Source of the DNA: a virus | Reading direction: 5' to 3' (one strand) | IMG/VR virus record: IMGVR_UViG_3300002100_000002 | Coordinates: 1-20,441 of that record | Length of the DNA stretch: 20,441 nucleotides | Part shown: positions 13,704-20,054 of the stretch, one piece after another | Numbering within the stretch: position 1 is the first letter of the stretch | Layout: each line of letters starts with the position of its first letter | Translations under genes and position numbers: made by a program | Notes under the pieces: model-generated | Told to the model about the DNA's origin: nothing | The model's input: only the letters and a program-made list of their open reading frames with translations | Database searches by the model: none

Positions 13704-15347
13704 TTAAAAATTTAGTGTTTGCGCTAAATACCTTTCCGGGTTCCATGCTTTTACACGCGCCTCAGATATTTTACAATATTCTTCCGATAGATCAATTCCG
13801 ATAAAGTTTATTAACTCCTGTTTGCAACCAATTAAAGTTGATCCGCTACCGCAAAAAGGATCAAGGCATAAGCCATGTTTAGGGGTAACTAATCTTACCA
13901 GGTATCTCATTAATTCTATTGGCTTAACTGTTGGGTGGTGGTTCTTGGCTTTTGCTTTAATACTTCCAAACTTCCCGCAAACATCATCCGGTGTATTGTT
14001 CATGCCGCCTCCGCCTGTTGTTTGTTTTTCCTCAAATCCTTTTAATCCTTTATTCCTTCCAAAATTGTCGGCTTTAGCACAATAAAAGAAACGGGAAGCG
14101 CCGCCGGTGTCTGTATGTCCGCCCCTATCAATCTGCTTTTTACCCGACCACATACCCGCATCTAAACCGCCTAACCCGCCGGATTTACTAATACTTACCC
14201 CGCTTTGTTTATCCAGTTCAGCCGCCATAAATTCATCTAGTATAAGGTTAGCAGGGAAACGGCCTAATTGCTGTCCGTTTGTCTGGTGCGTTTCCTGCGC
14301 TTCGCTATTACCGTATTTACCTTTACTTATTGCAGATTCACTACCCCTTGAATGATTTGTAATTACTTCACTACCTTCCACCCTGCACCCATCAATATTA
14401 ATTCCTCCTGTTCCATGCTTTAAAACGTTTTCTGCTACTGTATTTTCGCTTAAAGGTTTCCGGACAAGTGTCCAAAATTCTGTTGCGGGTTTTAAGGCTG
14501 TGCCGTAACCTTGCCATTGCTTTGCGGCTTCGGTTGCGGGGGCTGTAATAACTGCTTTGCTTTCATCAAAAGAACAATTAAAAGTCCCCGCTTTTGGTGT
14601 TGCCGGCTGTGCCATTTTACCTATTATTTCCCTTTCTGCTTCTATAAATTTGGTTGGTCTATCTTCAATTAAATTAGCAAACCTGTCATCTATATCTAAA
14701 ATGGTTTTCAACACCTGCCAATCTTCCCATGTTATTAACCTATTAAAAGATTTGTGTAAACTTTCCCAATGATTGCAAACGGTAGCGGCATTAAATATTT
14801 TATTTATTTCATCTGCTGTTAGTCCTTTAGCTTCCCTGCATACCTTTATATATTTGGCAAATTCAAAACGCTTTTGCATTAGTTCAATATCTTCTTTAGC
14901 CTTTTTGTCAATCGCTTTTCCTATATCTAAACTTTTTGGAAATCCCGATCCGTAAACCCACGGTATAATTGCCGGGTTTAATTCATTTACCAATTTTGAT
15001 AATGCGCGCTGCTGTTCCTCATCAAGTGAGTTAATAAAGTTTTCTACTTCTGTATTGCCTTCAAATAAATAAGTTATGTTATCCCTTATTTCAAAGCCCG
15101 CGTCCTCAATATTTACTACCATTCTATGTTGTGTCCTGGTTCCACAAGCTGAGAGTAAATGACCGCCCGGTTTTAATACTCTTATTGCCTGCTGCCATTG
15201 GTAAACTGTTGGAACTTCATAATCCCATTTCTTACCCATAAAATTTAATCCATAAGGCGGATCGGTAACTATTGAATCAAAATAGTTATCCGGGAAATCT
15301 TTTAAAACTTCCTCCATTTTACCGCATATGATTTTATTTTTATCCAT
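13704..15347 (-). CDS. Beta-class DNA amino-methyltransferase with HTH-like insert
   Basis: 547 residues. Motif IV DPPY at 29-32 (SIVTDPPYGLNFMGKKWDYE), then VLKPGGHLLSACGTRTQHRM, WVYGSGFPKSLDIGKAID, GRFPANLILDE (362-372), HHPTVKPIELMRYL and motif I LDPFCGSGSTLIG (495-507). All are typical of large phage N4/N6 methyltransferases (N6_N4_Mtase family). Two inserts break the usual order. One is at about 95-126, an acidic helical piece before AIIPWVYGSG. The other is at about 145-238, where YIKVCREAKGLTADEINKIFNA...HWES...WEDWQVLKTIL looks like an XRE-like helix-turn-helix between KAIDK and EREIIG. The insert may add DNA binding. No restriction partner is adjacent. Confidence 0.93.
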   Translation of the reverse strand: MDKNKIICGKMEEVLKDFPDNYFDSIVTDPPYGLNFMGKKWDYEVPTVYQWQQAIRVLKPGGHLLSACGTRTQHRMVVNIEDAGFEIRDNITYLFEGNTEVENFINSLDEEQQRALSKLVNELNPAIIPWVYGSGFPKSLDIGKAIDKKAKEDIELMQKRFEFAKYIKVCREAKGLTADEINKIFNAATVCNHWESLHKSFNRLITWEDWQVLKTILDIDDRFANLIEDRPTKFIEAEREIIGKMAQPATPKAGTFNCSFDESKAVITAPATEAAKQWQGYGTALKPATEFWTLVRKPLSENTVAENVLKHGTGGINIDGCRVEGSEVITNHSRGSESAISKGKYGNSEAQETHQTNGQQLGRFPANLILDEFMAAELDKQSGVSISKSGGLGGLDAGMWSGKKQIDRGGHTDTGGASRFFYCAKADNFGRNKGLKGFEEKQTTGGGGMNNTPDDVCGKFGSIKAKAKNHHPTVKPIELMRYLVRLVTPKHGLCLDPFCGSGSTLIGCKQELINFIGIDLSEEYCKISEARVKAWNPERYLAQTLNF

Positions 15348-15363
15348 AATTAACGCCCGTGCC

Positions 15364-15729
15364 TCATTTTAAATATTTATCAACTTCTTTTATAAATTCT
15401 TCCAAACTCCGGCAAACTTTGAAACGATAATTCCAAATATTTGCCGCTCTAAATTCTTCCTGATTTTTTGTTAGTTCATTCTTACCGACTTTTAATTCTA
15501 TATACATTCCGCAAACTCCTTTACATGGTATAGAAATAAACAGATCCCACACCCCCGAAATTAACCCGGTGCGTTTCATTATAGCCGCAAGGCCGGGAGA
15601 TCTCCGGGCCGCGTTAGGGATTGCAAACATTCTCCAATAAAACTGGCTGTATTGCGCCCTAAACCATTTAACGCAATTTGCCTGTAGATCATCTTCCGAA
15701 ATTTTAAAAACTGGTTTAGTAATTCCCAT
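15364..15729 (-). CDS. VRR-NUC domain nuclease (Holliday-junction resolvase-like)
   Basis: 121 residues, one domain. It starts with a helix carrying DLQANCVKWFRAQYSQF, then FAIPNAARRSPGLAAIMKRTGLISGVWDLFISIP (Asp62), GMYIELKVGKNELTKNQEEF (Glu78, Lys80, Gln90) and a C-terminal helix. The G-V-x-D, hydrophobic strand with E-x-K, and distal Gln are the PD-(D/E)xK active site of the VRR-NUC family, which in phages cuts branched DNA. It would resolve recombination or replication junctions before packaging. It overlaps the upstream Cys/His protein gene by 14 bases, and it ends 16 bases before the methyltransferase gene. Confidence 0.92.
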   Translation of the reverse strand: MGITKPVFKISEDDLQANCVKWFRAQYSQFYWRMFAIPNAARRSPGLAAIMKRTGLISGVWDLFISIPCKGVCGMYIELKVGKNELTKNQEEFRAANIWNYRFKVCRSLEEFIKEVDKYLK

Positions 15730-15946
15730 AAAACATAAATTCTTTTTTCTTCATGTGATCTATACATCTGCACCCGCAAAGTTTTTCCGGTAGCGTTAAC
15801 AGTTTCCCGCATCCAAAGTGAGTGCAATACTGTAGCGGTATATATAAATCTTTTTCATTGATCGGTTTAAATTTTGCGGCCTTTGTGAATCTCTCATAAT
15901 CCTGGTTCCTTACTATATAACTTTCTATCTTTAAATACCGGATCAT
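15716..15946 (-). CDS. Small Cys/His-rich (zinc-finger-like) protein
   Basis: Start taken as ATG 15946, which shares one base with the upstream stop (TGATG); a TTG one codon earlier is unlikely. 76 residues. The first 35 are polar; the C-terminal half has C41, H43, C46, C57, C59, C61 and H64 in the arrangement C-x-H-x2-C ... EKLCGCRCIDH, probably binding one zinc ion. I recall similar '...C.hs.CGk.l...E.l....Ci.H' ends in small phage proteins. Function is unknown; its tight coupling on both sides to the 140-aa and VRR-NUC genes indicates the same operon. Confidence 0.75.
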   Translation of the reverse strand: MIRYLKIESYIVRNQDYERFTKAAKFKPINEKDLYIPLQYCTHFGCGKLLTLPEKLCGCRCIDHMKKKEFMFYGNY

Positions 15947-16368
15947 CAATAAACAATCATTATATTACCGCTTCCCTGTGTTCCTGGCATCTTAACTTTT
16001 TGTACGCCTGTCATATCCGGGAAATAATCTTTTAGCTTTGGCGCGTTCCCTTTGTTTTTACGCTCCTTCTTACTTAAAGGATCAAATAAAGAGTGTCCGA
16101 AACAACTTGCCATAACTTTGCCGTTCTCAAAAATGTAAGCAAAATCAGTAGTTCGGCTATCTTCCCAAGGCCAAGGCCACCCTTCCTCCGGCATCGTTCT
16201 TGAATCTTTACTTAACAAAAAGTCATTGGTGTTTAATTCAAAATCTTCCTGCGTTTTAGATTCTAAAACTTTTTTATCTATTCCATCCGGGTAGCCATCA
16301 TACGCTATTGATCCTAACCATTTCATTTGATTATCTTTCCTTGTATAAAAATCTGCGCGTGTTCCCAT
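15946..16368 (-). CDS. Conserved protein of unknown function (140 aa; 'GTRADFY...WPWPWEDS' type)
   Basis: The protein has strikingly conserved-looking blocks: MGTRADFYTRKDNQMKWLGSIAYDGYPDG, EEGWPWPWEDSRTTDFAYIFENGKV, and MASCFGHSLFDPL. I recognise this set as a widespread hypothetical family in bacteria and phages, with the 'GSIAWDGYPDGI' and 'WPWPWEDSrTTDyaY' signatures, but no function is known to me. The invariant Trp/Pro/Asp/Arg residues suggest an active or ligand site. The C-terminal about 35 residues (LKDYFPDMTGVQKVKMPGTQG) are phage-specific. It lies in the replication/modification operon, overlapping the small Cys/His gene by one base. Confidence 0.82.
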   Translation of the reverse strand: MGTRADFYTRKDNQMKWLGSIAYDGYPDGIDKKVLESKTQEDFELNTNDFLLSKDSRTMPEEGWPWPWEDSRTTDFAYIFENGKVMASCFGHSLFDPLSKKERKNKGNAPKLKDYFPDMTGVQKVKMPGTQGSGNIMIVY

Positions 16369-16379
16369 AACTTTAAATT

Positions 16380-17129
16380 TTATTGTTTATTAAAATAATT
16401 CGCTGTAGCAATCTTTTTGCAGTCCTGTTTTATATACCGATCTCTTTCCGCATGACTAAGGTTTTTAGTATTCTCTTTGTTGTCGGCTGCAAAAAAGTTA
16501 GTTACTGCAACGGCTTTTATGATTCCTTTTTCTTCATCGGTTAAATTTATCTTTCCCTGAGCAACTAGTATATCATATACTTTTGTTGAGATAAGGCCGT
16601 AAGATCCGGTTAACTTAAATACTGAGCGGTTGGCCTCAATGAAATCTTCGTCGGTGAGTTCCGGCTCATCCGGGGCGGGCAGGGGTAAAGGTTTTTTACT
16701 TGCTTCCTCTCTATCGGATAACTCCCGGCGCTGCGTTAAATAAGGGATCATAACTTCATCAATTAAGGCAAGATTTAAGAATTTACCCCAATCTTTAACG
16801 GCTGTATTTGATCTAAAAGCATACTCCATTTCATCAACGTTAACAAGCGGGTAAGATTCAACTAATTTAAGTTCAAACTGTTCCTTTAAAATGTTGGCTG
16901 TTTTGGGATCTTCATATAAGGCCCACCCGGTAATAACATTAATTTTTGCGAGTAGGCGCGAAGCTGAGGCTTTTAATTCCTGAGAAGTTAGTTTTGAAAA
17001 CGGCCTGGATTTATACTTTAAATCAAGTATCTTCTTTTCGTAGATCTCTATATTCCTGTTCTCCGATTTCGTATAGATTTGCAAGGGCGCGGGTTTGTCC
17101 GGCTTGCCTGGAATTACTTCGGTTTCCAT
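16380..17129 (-). CDS. Protein of unknown function beside a DUF4373 replication protein
   Basis: 249 residues from ATG 17129. Low-complexity N-terminus (METEVIPGKPDKPAPLQIYTKS), a helical region with FSKLTSQELKASASRLLAKINVITGWAL, then ANILKEQFELKLVESYPLVNVDEMEYAFRSNTAV...NLALIDEVMIPYLTQRREL (about 78-135). This middle part resembles the helical module seen after DnaD-like genes in Bacteroidota phages ('l...yp.....E...A.......g....ls...i..v...Y...R'), which I tentatively link to helicase loading. A Pro/Glu linker follows. It overlaps the upstream replication gene by 107 bases, very long, so the true start may be later, though no in-frame ATG exists before codon about 102. Confidence 0.7.
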   Translation of the reverse strand: METEVIPGKPDKPAPLQIYTKSENRNIEIYEKKILDLKYKSRPFSKLTSQELKASASRLLAKINVITGWALYEDPKTANILKEQFELKLVESYPLVNVDEMEYAFRSNTAVKDWGKFLNLALIDEVMIPYLTQRRELSDREEASKKPLPLPAPDEPELTDEDFIEANRSVFKLTGSYGLISTKVYDILVAQGKINLTDEEKGIIKAVAVTNFFAADNKENTKNLSHAERDRYIKQDCKKIATANYFNKQ

Positions 17130-17856
17130 TAGATTTTATTTTTGAATTATACCAGTTTAAAAAATGCGATTTCAGTTCTTTGAGTTCCTTAAATTCTTCC
17201 CTCAGTTCTAAATCGTTTATGAAGATCATTAGCCATTTATCATATTCCGGCGGGCTTAAATTTTTGTCGCGGCAAAATTTTTCTTTGTAGATGTAATCAT
17301 TAAAGAATTTTTTAATTTCTTCCGTCCATAAAAAAAGTGTTTCCTTTTCTCTTATTTCCTTTACTGTAATTTCCTTTTCTTTTATTTCCTTTCCTTTACT
17401 TTCCTTTGCTTCGTTTGCTTCAAGGCCCTGAAGGGTGGCTTCATTTTGCTGAAGGGTTCCTTCGTTTTGCTTCATTTTCCTTCGCTGCTCCCCGCTTTTT
17501 ATTCCGCCAATCCGCCCGGTTTCCTGGTGAATGTATTTTTTATTTTCCCTGAGTTCCAGGCGATCTAATACTGATTCACTCCATATAAATTTTTCATCCT
17601 GTGTTAAAAGTTCAAACTTGTTTAACATTGCCTCTATCTGCCTGGTAATATTTTTTTCGCTTGTTTTAAATTCGTGAGCAAGGGCGTTAAAGAGTGCAGG
17701 AAACTTTTTTACCTTTCCCCCCTGCTCATACATTACCTCAATTAAACACCAATAAAGGCCATAACCTGACATCCCGAAATCTTTTATTAACGCTATACAT
17801 TTGGGATCTTTACGGGCGTTGTAATCGTGTGAGAAATAATAAGCATCTTTTTTCAT
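17023..17856 (-). CDS. DUF4373 (Lin1244/Lin1753-like) DnaD-type replication protein
   Basis: 277 residues. The N-terminal 1-110 reads MKKDAYYFSHDYNARKDPKCIALIKDFGMSGYGLYWCLIEVMYEQGG, then a winged-helix region ending WSESVLDRLELRENKK. This is the DUF4373 domain, which heads DnaD-like replication initiators in phages. A Lys/Glu/Gln-rich linker follows (about 125-170), encoded by a repetitive TTCC/TTTC tract on the plus strand (17340-17470) and likely flexible. The C-terminal part (EIKKFFNDYIYKEKFCRDKNLSPPEYDKWLMIFINDLEL...) is a second helical domain. It probably binds the phage origin and helps load the helicase. Its end overlaps the next gene by 107 bases. Confidence 0.88.
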   Translation of the reverse strand: MKKDAYYFSHDYNARKDPKCIALIKDFGMSGYGLYWCLIEVMYEQGGKVKKFPALFNALAHEFKTSEKNITRQIEAMLNKFELLTQDEKFIWSESVLDRLELRENKKYIHQETGRIGGIKSGEQRRKMKQNEGTLQQNEATLQGLEANEAKESKGKEIKEKEITVKEIREKETLFLWTEEIKKFFNDYIYKEKFCRDKNLSPPEYDKWLMIFINDLELREEFKELKELKSHFLNWYNSKIKSNGNRSNSRQAGQTRALANLYEIGEQEYRDLRKEDT

Positions 17857-17887
17857 TAAGATGTTGGTTTATTGGATTATTGTATTT

Positions 17888-18523
17888 TCAACTAAATAAA
17901 CTTTGTTGTTTGTTACTCTGTTCCCGGATAACTCCCCGGGCCTGTTCTAAAATATATAAACCTAAATCCGGGTTAACCATGTTGCGTAATATCTGATCCT
18001 TTCTATGTTCTAATTTTCTGCCTTTTAAGGAAATACCGTAAACCGTATCATTTGCGGAAACTTTCAATAAATTAAATTCAGGCTCTTTTAATATTGCGCC
18101 CTGGATATTAAAGTTTGTCCAAAACAAATGCCTTTGAATTTCGCAAGTCGGCTTAACAAATGGCTCATAATATGGTATTACGTTTTCAATCACATATTTA
18201 CAGGTGCTGAAATTGCCTAAAAAAGTTATTTCCTCCCATAGCTTATGATCTATATATTTAGGGTACCTGTTAATGCCCCGGCTCCCTCCCCAAAAAGTTG
18301 CGCGGCTATGACTTTGGCAAGGCGGCGAACTCCATATAAAATCAAATTCTTTATAGTGCTGTAACAAATATTCGTGAGCGTCGCCTATAATCATTTTATC
18401 ATCCGGGAAATATTCGGAATAGATCCCGGCAATTTCTTCATTCAATTCTACTGCCGTAACTTCTACGTCCTGCCAAAGTTTGCGGTTTCCCCCTATCCCT
18501 GCATATAGATTTAATACTTTCAT
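17888..18523 (-). CDS. C5-cytosine DNA methyltransferase, short phage type
   Basis: I take ATG 18523 (MKVLNLYAGIGGNRKLW), two bases after the upstream stop, giving 211 residues. Motif I is LYAGIGG (6-12); the acid after strand 2 is AVELNEE; motif IV is SSPPCQSHS with the catalytic cysteine C69; motif VI is YVIENVIPYYEP (Glu114). Near the end RNMVNPDLGLYIL resembles the last conserved motif. The usual large target-recognition domain of Dcm-type enzymes is missing (typical length 300 or more), so specificity comes from a minimal region (about 120-165). I know this compact form from many Bacteroidota phages. Catalysis: methyl transfer to C5 of cytosine. Role: likely anti-restriction. Confidence 0.9.
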   Translation of the reverse strand: MKVLNLYAGIGGNRKLWQDVEVTAVELNEEIAGIYSEYFPDDKMIIGDAHEYLLQHYKEFDFIWSSPPCQSHSRATFWGGSRGINRYPKYIDHKLWEEITFLGNFSTCKYVIENVIPYYEPFVKPTCEIQRHLFWTNFNIQGAILKEPEFNLLKVSANDTVYGISLKGRKLEHRKDQILRNMVNPDLGLYILEQARGVIREQSNKQQSLFS

Positions 18524-18525
18524 TT

Positions 18526-19116
18526 TTAATTCCTTAATTCCGGCGGTACATAAGGAAGCCTTAACCACGCGAAAAAACCGGCTTCATTTTGCCATACGGG
18601 CGGCGTTTCTGCTTCCGGGTTCACGCATTTCCATTTTCTTTTGCCGTCGGGCTGTAGGATCCCCTGGCAATCTTCAATCCTTCTTAGTCCTTTATCTGAT
18701 CCCACCCATCCCCGCGATACCCATGCACTAGCTAGCGCATAATGAGAATAATTTGCCGATCCTGTTCTTATAGCGTACTGCCGAAAATAATCCGCCTCAT
18801 CCGGCATAAATAAATCTAACATGATGTTTTCTTTTAATTCTATCTGCATCATTTTACCGTCGGCGGCTGATCCCTTTACTACCTTACCTAATTTATTTAC
18901 CAGGCCGATAAATTGCGGTAATCTTTGTCTCCCGGTTATGTTTCCAAATAAATCCGTTTCCTCTTTAACTAACGGTAAACACAAAATCTCTATATCGTTT
19001 GGATCCGGTTTCTTTCTTCTTATTGATCCCGCTATATTTATGCGGTTCTCCTGGCAATAAGGCTGTAACTTCCTGCAGATATTAACGGCAATATTTTTAG
19101 CGTCTTTTAAGAACAT
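18526..19116 (-). CDS. Family X DNA polymerase-like nucleotidyltransferase
   Basis: 196 residues. The palm signature is GSIRRKKPDPNDIEILCLP: Gly30-Ser31 then Asp41 and Glu43 as the first two metal ligands, with Asp101 in IMLDLFMP as the third. Downstream, FRQYAIRTGSANYSHYALASAWVSRGW and DKGLRRIED are the usual thumb-like motifs of Pol beta-type enzymes. The N-terminal helix-hairpin and 8-kDa domains of cellular enzymes are absent, so this is a minimal phage form. It could fill gaps or add nucleotides during repair or recombination. Replacement of the second Asp by Glu in DxD is unusual for Pol X, but occurs in this phage subgroup as I recall. One-base overlaps join it to both neighbours in the operon. 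Confidence 0.85.
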   Translation of the reverse strand: MFLKDAKNIAVNICRKLQPYCQENRINIAGSIRRKKPDPNDIEILCLPLVKEETDLFGNITGRQRLPQFIGLVNKLGKVVKGSAADGKMMQIELKENIMLDLFMPDEADYFRQYAIRTGSANYSHYALASAWVSRGWVGSDKGLRRIEDCQGILQPDGKRKWKCVNPEAETPPVWQNEAGFFAWLRLPYVPPELRN

Positions 19117-20054
19117 TAGATAAACATTCCTAACTCCTTATTTAGTCTTTTATTTGCGATCTTTATATAAGCCGGATTTAATTCGATCCCGATAAAATTC
19201 CGGTGTAATTTTCTTGCCACTAGTCCGGTCGTTCCCGCTCCCATAAATGGATCTAAAATAATTCCGCTCTCCGGGCATCCGGCTTTTATCATATCTGTTA
19301 TTAATCTTTCGGGAAACGTGGCGAAATGTGCATCACTATACGGGCGGGTTGTTACGGTCCAAACGCTGCGTTTGTTGGCGTTATCATTTGAATCTAACGT
19401 AACGCCGGATCTGATACCGTTTTTAAGCTGATCCGGGAAAGATTTTTTACTCTCCCTTTCCAATCTGCTCCCCCATTCCTCAATAGCTTTTGATTTTATA
19501 CTTTCCGCATCATAATAATATTTCCCTGATTTACTGAGCAGGAATATATATTCATGTGATTTAGTGCATCTATCCGTTACGCTCTCCGGCATTGGGTTTG
19601 GCTTACTCCAAATTATATCTTGCCTCAGATAGTACCCGATTGAGCGCAAAGCAAAAGCTATCATCCAGGGTATGCCGATTAAGTCTTTTGGTTTGATAGT
19701 ATCGTGTTTCCATTTTTTTGCCACGTCAATTTGAGTTAAACTACCTTGATTAGCTGCCTGAAAGCCTGTTAGGTTGTCTTTTCCGCCCCATCTGCCGGCT
19801 CCCCCTGCGTAACTATCTCCCAAATTAATCCAAAGTGTACCTTCTTTCTTTAGTACGCGTTTAACCTCAGTAAATACCTCAACCATTTTTAATACGTATA
19901 ACTCCGGGGTTTCTTCTAAACCGATTTGCGCGCCCATTTGATAATCACGAAGGCCAAAATAAGGCGGCGAAGTAATGCAGCAATCAAAACAGTTATCCGG
20001 GAATGTTTTTAATACTTCCAGGCAATCACCCTCATATATTTTATTGATCTCCAT
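19116..20054 (-). CDS. Beta-class DNA amino-methyltransferase (SPPY type)
   Basis: 312 residues. Motif IV is SPPYFGLRDYQ (29-39), motif I is ILDPFMGAGTTGLVA (266-280), so the order is beta class. SPPY is often found in N4-cytosine enzymes, but N6-adenine activity cannot be excluded. Other conserved parts: VLKKEGTLWINLGDSYAGG, PKDLIGIPWMIAFALRSIGYYLRQDIIWSKPNPMPESVTDRCTKSHEYIFLLSKS, and SVWTVTTRPYSDAHFATFPERLI. These match typical stand-alone phage enzymes. It opens the visible metabolism operon after the HNH-like gene, sharing one base with its stop (TAATG). No cognate endonuclease is visible. Confidence 0.94.
   Translation of the reverse strand: MEINKIYEGDCLEVLKTFPDNCFDCCITSPPYFGLRDYQMGAQIGLEETPELYVLKMVEVFTEVKRVLKKEGTLWINLGDSYAGGAGRWGGKDNLTGFQAANQGSLTQIDVAKKWKHDTIKPKDLIGIPWMIAFALRSIGYYLRQDIIWSKPNPMPESVTDRCTKSHEYIFLLSKSGKYYYDAESIKSKAIEEWGSRLERESKKSFPDQLKNGIRSGVTLDSNDNANKRSVWTVTTRPYSDAHFATFPERLITDMIKAGCPESGIILDPFMGAGTTGLVARKLHRNFIGIELNPAYIKIANKRLNKELGMFI

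Noticed and set aside
13822-14955. Plus-strand open frames opposite the large methyltransferase
   Set aside because: They lie entirely within a gene with clear catalytic motifs, and their products have no recognisable domain or start signals.
15579-15827. Open minus-strand frame overlapping the VRR-NUC and Cys/His genes
   Set aside because: It overlaps two genes with recognisable motifs and its own product shows no domain or plausible spacing.
17340-17470. Repetitive TTCC/TTTC tract that looks like tandem repeats
   Set aside because: It encodes the Lys/Glu/Gln-rich linker of the DUF4373 protein; low-complexity linkers are usual there, and no exact repeat unit is kept.
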